Source: an uncultured Collinsella sp. (GTDB lineage Bacteria > Actinomycetota > Coriobacteriia > Coriobacteriales > Coriobacteriaceae). Taken from it: a stretch of DNA of 64,000 nucleotides. The notes beneath the pieces were generated by a model. That model was not told where the DNA came from. It saw only the letters and a program-made list of their open reading frames with translations, and did no database searches. The DNA is taken from positions 1 through 64,000 of the forward strand of contig CAJKFS010000003.1 in assembly GCA_905199225.1 (NCBI GenBank). The letters are read 5' to 3'. Below, in pieces: positions 15,765 through 22,205 of this stretch. Each line of letters starts with the position of its first letter. Positions within the stretch are counted from its first letter, which is position 1. A program made the position numbers and the translations under genes.

Positions 15765-16898
15765 ATGCAGCATTCGAATCATCGCACCGCAGCGCTCATT
15801 GCGTCGAAGCCGGCTCGTATCATCACGAGCGCCGCGCTCGCCGTTGCGCTGACGGCCACGCCGATGCTCTCCCCCGTTGCGGCGTATGCCGCCTCGCAGG
15901 CAACGCAGGACCAGCTTTCCGCAGCCCAGCAGAAGATCGAAGCCGCCACGAGCGCCTACAACGACGCCCGCACCAAACTCGATGACCTGCAAAAGCAGAT
16001 TGACTCCAATGAGGCAAGCATCGAGGAAATCGAGGCCAAGCTTCCCGAGCAGCAGGCCAAGGCAAGCTCCGCCATGCGCGATCTGTACAAGTATCAGAAG
16101 GGCACCAATCCCATCGTGAGCTTCCTGGTCAACGCACAGAGCCTGGGTGAGTTCATCACGACCTGCAAATACACCAACCAGATCACGAGCTCGAGCGTCG
16201 ACGAGATCGAACAGCTCAATAACATGCAAACCGAACTCGAGCAGAACAAGGCTGAGCTCCAGCAGGCCAAGTCTCAGCTTGAGGCAGAGCAGAAAAACGC
16301 CGAGGATGCGCTGGCGCAGGCCCAGCTGCTCCGCAGCGAGGCACAGGCAAAAGCCGAGCAGGAAAATGCCGCCGAGCTTGCCAAGCTTGAGGCCGATAAG
16401 GCCGCTGCCGCCGAGAAGCTCTCGGGCGAGGGCGTAAGCGGCAGCAATTCCAGCAGCCAGGCCACCAACACCAACACCACCATCGACACCACGGTGAACA
16501 ACGCCAATACCGGTAGCTCCGATTACGATTCGTTCATTAATGAGTGGACGAGCCGCATCGACAATTATCTCGCCGGCTCCCCCATGGCAGGCCAGGGCTA
16601 TAACTTTGCCGTCGCCGCTTGGAATACCGGTGTCGACCCCCGTTGGTCCCCCGCCATCGCCTGCATCGAGAGCACCAAGGGCGCTTATTGCGCCAATTCT
16701 TACAACGCCTGGGGCTGGAGTGCCCGTGGCGGCGGTTGGCGCAGCTTTGGCAGCTGGAGCGAGGGCATCTCCGCTCACGTTGCCTATCTGGGCGCCAACT
16801 ACGGCTCCACCCTTACCCCGGCAGCAGCCAAAAAGTACTGCCCGCCCACGTGGCAGGACTGGTACAACAAAGTCGCCGCTCAGATGAACCGCATCTAA
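15765..16898 (+). CDS. secreted coiled-coil protein with C-terminal lysozyme-like domain
   Basis: A 377-residue secreted protein. Signal peptide to about residue 43 (SAALAVALTATPMLSPVAAYA). Residues about 45-225 form a long Gln/Ala/Glu-rich coiled coil of the PcsB/EnvC kind, with an interrupting segment (YKYQKGTNPIVSFLVNAQSL). A Ser/Asn/Thr linker leads to a C-terminal domain with SPAIACIESTKG and NAWGWSARGGGW, as in glucosaminidase/transglycosylase-type folds. Likely a cell-wall hydrolase or its regulator in division. Start at 15765, with GAGGGA 4-5 nt upstream. Confidence 0.85.
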   Translation: MQHSNHRTAALIASKPARIITSAALAVALTATPMLSPVAAYAASQATQDQLSAAQQKIEAATSAYNDARTKLDDLQKQIDSNEASIEEIEAKLPEQQAKASSAMRDLYKYQKGTNPIVSFLVNAQSLGEFITTCKYTNQITSSSVDEIEQLNNMQTELEQNKAELQQAKSQLEAEQKNAEDALAQAQLLRSEAQAKAEQENAAELAKLEADKAAAAEKLSGEGVSGSNSSSQATNTNTTIDTTVNNANTGSSDYDSFINEWTSRIDNYLAGSPMAGQGYNFAVAAWNTGVDPRWSPAIACIESTKGAYCANSYNAWGWSARGGGWRSFGSWSEGISAHVAYLGANYGSTLTPAAAKKYCPPTWQDWYNKVAAQMNRI

Positions 16899-16909
16899 GT
16901 GCAACTGCA

Positions 16910-16936
16910 AAGGGCCCCAATGGGGCCCTTTTCTTT
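16910..16936 (+). terminator. Rho-independent terminator
   Basis: AAGGGCCCC (16910-16918) and GGGGCCCTT (16922-16930) pair perfectly around AAT; TTCTTTT follows. The stem may also serve the converging kinase gene, whose stop codon starts at 16936. Confidence 0.85.
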
Positions 16937-18315
16937 TAGGTAGCGGAGGTATCGACGACGCCGGTCGCATTGGCAACCGCGACTATGACGATCATGCATA
17001 GGAGCAGCACACCCAATGCCTTGAGCCAGAGTTTCGCGAGTTTCTTGCCGCGATAGCTGTCGAGCAGTGCGAATCGCCGACGAAGACGACGCTTGTCGAA
17101 CAGCGCAAAATGCATAAGCACCATAAGGCCATCGACAAAGAAAAAATACTCGATTATGAGAAGCCACGTCGGGTAGCTTTGGTTTGCTCCCGTGGGGTGA
17201 AAGACGGCAAAGTGACTTCCGGCAAAGAACACAAGCAGCGAGAAGAAGACGAGCGTATTCCAAATGCGCCCCAGAGACTCCGGAACGCGAGAGAGCAGAC
17301 CGCATGCAGTGGAGGCGGCAGGCCTAGGAAGCCCTGTGGGGTTCTGGAGCCCTTGGGGCGTCAACACCGTCTCCGAGGCCGGAGTACGGACAAGCACAGG
17401 CGCAGGAGGCCGCACGGGGCGACTTAGATCGTATGCCGCGCGCGCCGCCCGTCCCAACGCTTCCGCGCTCGCAAAACACTTGGCCGGGTCGAGCGCCATC
17501 GACATGCAGACGGCATCGGCAAGTGGAGTGGGAATGCCGCATGCCTCGCATTGCTCACGCATGTCGAGCCCTGGTTTAGGGTCGACTCCCGTCAAGCAGA
17601 AGAACAACAGAGCGCCAAGTGCGTAGACGTCGCTGCGCACACTCGTCTGCCCAAACCCATACTGTTCGGGCGGCGCATAGGGTCGCGTGCCAAACTTGAC
17701 GGTGTCGGCATCGGCGCCATCGCGCCATACGCGCGCGATCCCCAGGTCGATAATCACCAGCGATGAAAATGTCAGGCCGTCATCAGGCGTATAGTTGGCA
17801 CCTGTCACGATGATATTCGACGGCTTGAGGTCGCGATGGATCACCGGCGCCGACGTCTCCCCCACCATTGCAAAACCGGCATGGAGCTCGCCCACGGCAT
17901 CGCATAGGGCAGGATACAATTCACGCGCATAATCGGGGGTGGCTCCCAGACGGTCCACCAGCGCCCCGAGTGTCTCCCCTTCGATGTATTCCATAACCAC
18001 GTTGAGCTCGTCGCCCACACGACGACAATCGACGATTCTGGGCAGGTGCTCAAAACGCCTGCCTGCCCGCTGAGCGGCAAACAGACGCTCGTATGCCCCG
18101 CCGATTTGAGCCGAAGCATCGATGCGTTTACGAACAAAGGGACCGAGCGAACCACCGCCGGTTCCTTCAAAGTACACGAGCTCGGTTGTTTCAACGGACG
18201 AGCGCTTAAGTACACGCTCCATGCGATAGCTGTCGTCGCAATCGAGCGACGCCAGGTGCTCGGCAAGCGCTGCGGTCAGCTCGTCATCGGAATATGTTGG
18301 GCTCTGAGTATCCAT
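16936..18315 (-). CDS. membrane-anchored Ser/Thr protein kinase
   Basis: A Hanks-type kinase of 459 residues. The catalytic loop HRDLKPSN is at about 160-167 and the metal motif is DLG (190-192) rather than DFG; GTRPYAPPEQYG is the activation/P+1 segment, SDVYALG follows. Three hydrophobic helices fill the last 90 residues and no PASTA sensor domain is present, so it is unlike PknB; signals must come from elsewhere. Start uncertain: ATG at 18315 has GGAGG very close, and a GTG at 18345 would add ten residues. Downstream of the HTH gene and lipoprotein gene, same strand. Confidence 0.88.
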   Translation of the reverse strand: MDTQSPTYSDDELTAALAEHLASLDCDDSYRMERVLKRSSVETTELVYFEGTGGGSLGPFVRKRIDASAQIGGAYERLFAAQRAGRRFEHLPRIVDCRRVGDELNVVMEYIEGETLGALVDRLGATPDYARELYPALCDAVGELHAGFAMVGETSAPVIHRDLKPSNIIVTGANYTPDDGLTFSSLVIIDLGIARVWRDGADADTVKFGTRPYAPPEQYGFGQTSVRSDVYALGALLFFCLTGVDPKPGLDMREQCEACGIPTPLADAVCMSMALDPAKCFASAEALGRAARAAYDLSRPVRPPAPVLVRTPASETVLTPQGLQNPTGLPRPAASTACGLLSRVPESLGRIWNTLVFFSLLVFFAGSHFAVFHPTGANQSYPTWLLIIEYFFFVDGLMVLMHFALFDKRRLRRRFALLDSYRGKKLAKLWLKALGVLLLCMIVIVAVANATGVVDTSAT

Positions 18316-18420
18316 AGCCTCCATCATAGCGCAGGGCGCAGACACCCCATGGCATCCGCGCCCCGTTCGTTTGCATCGTTGTTCGTTGTTCGACAGCTCT
18401 ACCGGCTCAGATATCAGCCG

Positions 18421-18843
18421 CTAACTCACCGTCTCCTCGCCAAAGCGATACAGTTCCTCGTTGACCTTTTGGAGACTGCACCCGCGATCGATGCAAAAGA
18501 TGATAATCGCATCGCGGCGGTCCTTGCAGTTAAGGACGCTTACCCCGGCAGCCGTCAGCGCACGGTTGGTCTCTTTGAGCGTCAGCGCCATCGCAAAGGC
18601 AATCTGCAGCACCTTATTGCGACTCGGATGACGCGCACCGGTAAAGATCTGATAGCCAAAGGTCTCATTGAGATCAGCCATACGGACCACGCGCGAGCGC
18701 TCCAAGCCCTTTTCCTGCAGTAGCTGCTTCAGGTAGTCCGAAAGCGACGGGGCGGCAAAGTCGTGCTCCCTGATATAGCCATCGATGTTCGGCGCATCGA
18801 GAAGCTCATTGAGCAACTCCTCGGTCAGCTTTTTATCGGACAT
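18421..18843 (-). CDS. helix-turn-helix protein in the kinase operon
   Basis: A 140-residue protein. The middle (SLSDYLKQLLQEKGLERSRV to GYQIFTGARHPSRNKVLQIA) looks like an XRE-type HTH; the C-terminal part (NCKDRRDAIIIFCIDRG) may bind a partner. Similar HTH proteins often sit beside Ser/Thr kinase genes in gut Firmicutes and Actinobacteria, from memory. Strong GGGAGGTGA ribosome site 6 nt before the ATG. Lies between the lipoprotein (39 nt gap) and kinase genes; possibly a substrate or regulator of the kinase. Confidence 0.75.
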   Translation of the reverse strand: MSDKKLTEELLNELLDAPNIDGYIREHDFAAPSLSDYLKQLLQEKGLERSRVVRMADLNETFGYQIFTGARHPSRNKVLQIAFAMALTLKETNRALTAAGVSVLNCKDRRDAIIIFCIDRGCSLQKVNEELYRFGEETVS

Positions 18844-18882
18844 ACGACTTCACCTCCCATACGGCGCAACGGTAGCGACATG

Positions 18883-19425
18883 CTAGGCCAGCACCCAGCT
18901 TGCAGTGGCAGACTTATCAAACATGTTGGCAAAATACAGTGCCTTCTTGATATCGCCATCAAAGTAGATATTGCCCGCCACGGAGCCACCGGCGGAAAGG
19001 GTACCAGACTGCAGCTCATCGGAGCCCTCGCTGTAGTAACCCTGATTCTGCTGAGCGCCGTTGGCGTCCTCGCCCTTCCAGTCGTAGATGTTGTAATCTG
19101 CGCCCTCATCGCCATTGTTGACGTACGTGACGTGAATGCCCGTCATGGTCGAACCGTCATAATTTGTGAGGCCGGGCTGGACGGAATCGACAACGACGGA
19201 AAGACCGGAAGCCGTGGTCACCGTCGCACCAACCGCCAGGTCAGTCGTAGACTGCTCTTCCTTCTTCGCCTCTTCCTTCTTGTCGTCATCGCCAGCGTCC
19301 TCGGTGACGGTCGCCTTATCGCTATCGCAACCGGCAAGAAGACCGGCAGTCCCCAAGGCGACGGTGGCGAATGCGCCAAGTGCAGTGCGACGGCTCAGCA
19401 GCACTTCGTTTTCGAGCTTTTTCAT
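18883..19425 (-). CDS. lipoprotein with DUF4352-like domain
   Basis: 180 residues. SRRTALGAFA at 11-20 is a Tat-like twin-arginine signal, and LLAGC puts a lipidated cysteine at residue 33. An acidic, Lys-rich linker (DDDKKEEAKKEE) leads to a C-terminal beta-sandwich domain of the DUF4352 kind (about 65-180), probably extracellular. First gene of a lipoprotein-HTH-kinase operon, so it may sense or bind something outside the cell for the kinase. Its ribosome site (AGAAAGGA at 19431-19438) lies in the arm of a hairpin. Confidence 0.82.
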   Translation of the reverse strand: MKKLENEVLLSRRTALGAFATVALGTAGLLAGCDSDKATVTEDAGDDDKKEEAKKEEQSTTDLAVGATVTTASGLSVVVDSVQPGLTNYDGSTMTGIHVTYVNNGDEGADYNIYDWKGEDANGAQQNQGYYSEGSDELQSGTLSAGGSVAGNIYFDGDIKKALYFANMFDKSATASWVLA

Positions 19426-19432
19426 TATGCAT

Positions 19433-19482
19433 CCTTTCTACGATCCGGCTACCGTGCCGGCACACAGCACATCGTAGGAAGG
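19433..19482 (-). promoter_or_regulatory. hairpin that pairs with the lipoprotein ribosome-binding site
   Basis: On the minus-strand mRNA, CCTTCCTACGAT (19471-19482) pairs with ATCGTAGAAAGG (19433-19444) with one mismatch, and an inner CCGGC...GCCGG stem stacks above. The 3' arm contains the AAAGG of the ribosome site. This could hide the start; a thermometer- or ligand-like switch is possible. Confidence 0.45.
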
Positions 19483-19589
19483 ATTAAACTTGAATTCATT
19501 AGCTGAGAGCTAAGGTTGCGGTAAACGGCCAATGCAGTTATCCAAACGCCGAGCAAACGCACTTTGCGCGACCGTCTGCTGGCAGCGCA

Positions 19590-19913
19590 TCAAACCACCG
19601 CGACGGATTCCCCAGTAAAAGCACTGATCATCAACAGGACAAAGAACGCCAGGTAGCTGATGCTCAGCAGGTAGGCGATGACCAAAAAGGCAATCCATCC
19701 TACATTGGTCTTACCGTCGGCACGACGTTGCTCGCGAGAACGGCACAGCCAAATCGTCACGCCGATGGCCACAATCAACAGCACAAGTGCCGCTGCCGCC
19801 AGTCCAGCAAGCGCAAACATCACGCCAATGCTCACAGCAATAACCGGGAGCAGCAGCAAACCGCACCCGCATCCACCCGGACTATATACGGCAGGCTGTC
19901 GGCGTCGCCTCAT
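19590..19913 (-). CDS. small multi-span membrane protein
   Basis: 107 residues with an Arg-rich start (MRRRRQ) and a Gly/Cys patch, then a hydrophobic pair (GLLLLPVIAVSIGVMFALAG, AALVLLIVAIGVTIWLC), a basic loop and a C-terminal helix (IAFLVIAYLLSISYLAFFVL). Start chosen at 19913; an upstream ATG at 19943 overlaps higA. No family recognised. It lies just after higA on the same strand. Confidence 0.65.
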   Translation of the reverse strand: MRRRRQPAVYSPGGCGCGLLLLPVIAVSIGVMFALAGLAAAALVLLIVAIGVTIWLCRSREQRRADGKTNVGWIAFLVIAYLLSISYLAFFVLLMISAFTGESVAVV

Positions 19914-19942
19914 CGTCACGCCACCCCCATCATCTCTGAGCA

Positions 19943-20284
19943 CTACAGCGCAATGGCCTGCTGAACAGGAACGATCTTATCGAGTTCCGGTTCGATCCGC
20001 CTTTTCTCGGCCTCAAGGTCAAACGCCACCTGAGCGCGCAGCCAATAACCATCCGTCAGGCCAAAATAACGGCAAAGACGGAGGTCGGTGTCGGCCGTCA
20101 CGCGACGTTTTCCCAAGACAATCTGCCCGATACGCTGAGCCGGAATCCCGGTCTCTTTCGCAAGGCGATATTGAGAAATGCCCATGGGAACAAGAAACTC
20201 CTCTTTGAGAAGCTCACCAGGAGTCACTGGCGACAGCAAATCGGACGAGGTCTCATCACTTGTGATAATCGACGATTTCGACAT
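19943..20284 (-). CDS. higA: HigA-family antitoxin
   Basis: A 113-residue XRE HTH antitoxin: PGELLKEEFLVPMGISQYRL and AKETGIPAQRIGQIVLGKR form the helix-turn-helix, followed by the HigA segment DTDLRLCRYFGLTDGYWLRAQ. Start at 20284, inside the higB end (29-nt overlap), with GGAG upstream in higB. It neutralises HigB and represses the operon; a perfect ACGTTA-n-TAACGT dyad (20549-20561) just upstream of higB is the likely operator. Confidence 0.92.
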   Translation of the reverse strand: MSKSSIITSDETSSDLLSPVTPGELLKEEFLVPMGISQYRLAKETGIPAQRIGQIVLGKRRVTADTDLRLCRYFGLTDGYWLRAQVAFDLEAEKRRIEPELDKIVPVQQAIAL

Positions 20285-20537
20285 TCCAAGCCATCTCCTG
20301 TCTCCACTCAAAACAGACCCGATAGCGCTCGTTAACACGGATGCTATATTGACCGGCACGATCGCCCTTCAAAGCTTCCAGGCGATTGCCCGGCGGAACG
20401 CGAAGATCATCAAGCGAAGCACAAACCTGCAGTTGGCGAATCTTCCTCAACGCAACACGCTCAAAGGGCACGAACCTCCTGACCCGCACACCCATGGCAA
20501 AGCGTTCGGTATCCTCATCTTCATACGATGCAATCAT
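20256..20537 (-). CDS. higB: HigB-family toxin (RelE superfamily)
   Basis: A 93-residue RelE-fold mRNA interferase. VALRKIRQLQVCASLDDLRV, PPGNRLEALKGDRAG and YSIRVNERYRVCFEW match HigB. It cleaves mRNA on the ribosome when HigA is lost. Toxin first, antitoxin second, which is the higBA order. Confidence 0.92.
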   Translation of the reverse strand: MIASYEDEDTERFAMGVRVRRFVPFERVALRKIRQLQVCASLDDLRVPPGNRLEALKGDRAGQYSIRVNERYRVCFEWRQEMAWNVEIVDYHK

Positions 20538-20548
20538 AGTATCGCCTT

Positions 20549-20561
20549 ACGTTAGTAACGT
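20549..20561. promoter_or_regulatory. higBA operator candidate
   Basis: Perfect 6-1-6 dyad (ACGTTA, G, TAACGT) 11 nt before the higB start codon. TATAAT on the minus strand lies near 20583-20590. HigA proteins bind such dyads in their own promoter. Confidence 0.45.
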
Positions 20562-20639
20562 CAAACGTTTCTATAGACTTACATCTCTATTATATCGTAC
20601 GTTTGTTCGTGCTTTCTAGAACAAATAGTCCTTCACACC

Positions 20640-21827
20640 TTAGTCAAGCAAAAGCAATCGTTTGTAGACATCGAGGCCCTTGAGTAGAATTTCCTCGTCA
20701 AAGAGCATGCTATCGGTATGCAGAGCGCTTGTGGCATAGGCGGGGCAGCCATCCGAATCACTCGGGTTGTCTTGGTCCTCTGGCATACCCGTGCCCAGCA
20801 GGAAAAACACGCCCGGCAGATGGCGCTGATAGAACGCGAAATCCTCGGCGATTAGCAGCGGCTCGTCCACGAGCTGCAATTCGGGCAGAGCGGGCGCGAT
20901 TCGGGCAAACAACTCAGGGTCGTTATCGACCGGTGGATAGCCCTCGGCAAAGTCAAGATCATACGTGCAGCCCGTTGCGGTGCACGCCTCGTCGAGCACA
21001 CGGTGTACGCCTTCGCGCGCACGGTCGAACATGTCGTCCGTAAACACACGTAGGCTGCCGGCAACATGGGCCTCCCCCGCCACCGCGTTGCAGACGGTAC
21101 CGGCCTGCAGCAGACCAAACTTACCGATACAGGGCTCGTCGGTGCCCAGCTCGTCCATCAGCTCGCGCTCGGCAACCAAAAACTTCGCTGCCGCCAACGC
21201 GGCATCGTGCGACTCCCCAACCGGCACACCATAGGTCTTAGCGATGTGGATGCTCGTACCGTGAATATGGATATGCGTCTCGCTCGAACGCGCCAGCAGC
21301 GGACCGGAACAACTCGCCAACGTGCCGGCAGGCAGATCGGGCCACACATGGAAGCCAAAAATGCGGTCGGCCCCATAGCGCTCGAACACACCACTCTCGC
21401 ATACCGTCTTGGCACCACCGGTCGTTTCCTCGGCCGGCTGGAACACAAAGAGAACGTTGCGCCTAATGGCGCCCGGCTGTTCGCGAATCGTACGGTCGAC
21501 ATACGTCGCGGCGGCAAGCGCCATGGCCATGTGTCCGTCATGTCCGCAAGCGTGCATCTTGCCGGGATGGGTTGAGGCAAAGGCCGCTCCCGTCGCCTCC
21601 ACGATGGGCAGCGCATCCATATCGGCGCGAATCGCCGTGGCATGCGCGGCATCAACACCGGCGTCGAAGAAGGTGCAGACGCAGCTGGGGCACGGATGGG
21701 TCACCTCGCAAGTGAGCGGTGCCAACACGCCCTCGATATAGGCAATGGTTTGCGGAAGATCGAAATCGAGCTCCGGAATGCGATGGAGATCGCGGCGATA
21801 GCGACGGAGTTCTTGGAGCTCGGTCAT
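20640..21827 (-). CDS. M20D-family amidohydrolase, possible N-acetyldiaminopimelate deacetylase
   Basis: 395 residues. The metal ligands of peptidase family M20 are visible: MHACGHDGHM, QPAEETTGG, FHVWPD and a late SALHTD. The inserted dimerisation domain contains HIHIHGTSIHIAK. The family removes acyl groups from amino acids. The lysine operon with the acetylase-branch gene dapH is divergent from it, and the acetyl branch needs exactly such a deacetylase, so that role is likely but unproven. Start at 21827, with AAGGGA upstream; longer frames lack a ribosome site. Confidence 0.85.
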   Translation of the reverse strand: MTELQELRRYRRDLHRIPELDFDLPQTIAYIEGVLAPLTCEVTHPCPSCVCTFFDAGVDAAHATAIRADMDALPIVEATGAAFASTHPGKMHACGHDGHMAMALAAATYVDRTIREQPGAIRRNVLFVFQPAEETTGGAKTVCESGVFERYGADRIFGFHVWPDLPAGTLASCSGPLLARSSETHIHIHGTSIHIAKTYGVPVGESHDAALAAAKFLVAERELMDELGTDEPCIGKFGLLQAGTVCNAVAGEAHVAGSLRVFTDDMFDRAREGVHRVLDEACTATGCTYDLDFAEGYPPVDNDPELFARIAPALPELQLVDEPLLIAEDFAFYQRHLPGVFFLLGTGMPEDQDNPSDSDGCPAYATSALHTDSMLFDEEILLKGLDVYKRLLLLD

Positions 21828-21974
21828 AGAGGATCCCTTCGTGAGGCATATCTGTTGCAACTTATTGTGATACAGGATTGTGGCACACATGTTTCCAGCA
21901 TATTGCTGCATTTTTTAAACGTTATATACGAATACTCTTGTTTGCTAAAGTGCAACGTGGTAGGGTCGTTACCA

Positions 21975-22115
21975 CTTGATAGAGGCGCGGGCACGAAGAA
22001 CCGCGGGCGAGCCGGCAGGCTTTGACCCCGTGGGGAGGCGAAACCCGCCGAACTGGGCTTTTCGGGCACGAACAACCTGGTGGGCCTGCGGGAAACACCC
22101 ACAGGACTGTCTGCA
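21975..22115 (+). ncRNA. lysine riboswitch (L box)
   Basis: TTGATAGAGGCGCGG (from 21976) with GAAGAA, then GGGGAGGCGAAAC, CGCCGAACTGGG and a terminal GGACTGTC match the conserved L-box positions. GATAG (21978-21982) pairs with CTGTC (22107-22111) as P1. Downstream, CGCTATCCGGA near 22128 can pair with TCTGGATAGCG near 22183, just before the weak lysA ribosome site, which would suit control of translation. It precedes lysA-dapA-dapB-dapH, so the operon is shut when lysine is abundant. Confidence 0.88.
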
Positions 22116-22205
22116 GCAATGCGGGAGCGCTATCCGGACATTGGGTCCACGCCATGCGGATTCGATGCGCAGATGGCGCCGTCTGGATAGCGAGGTTTAC
22201 GGGAC

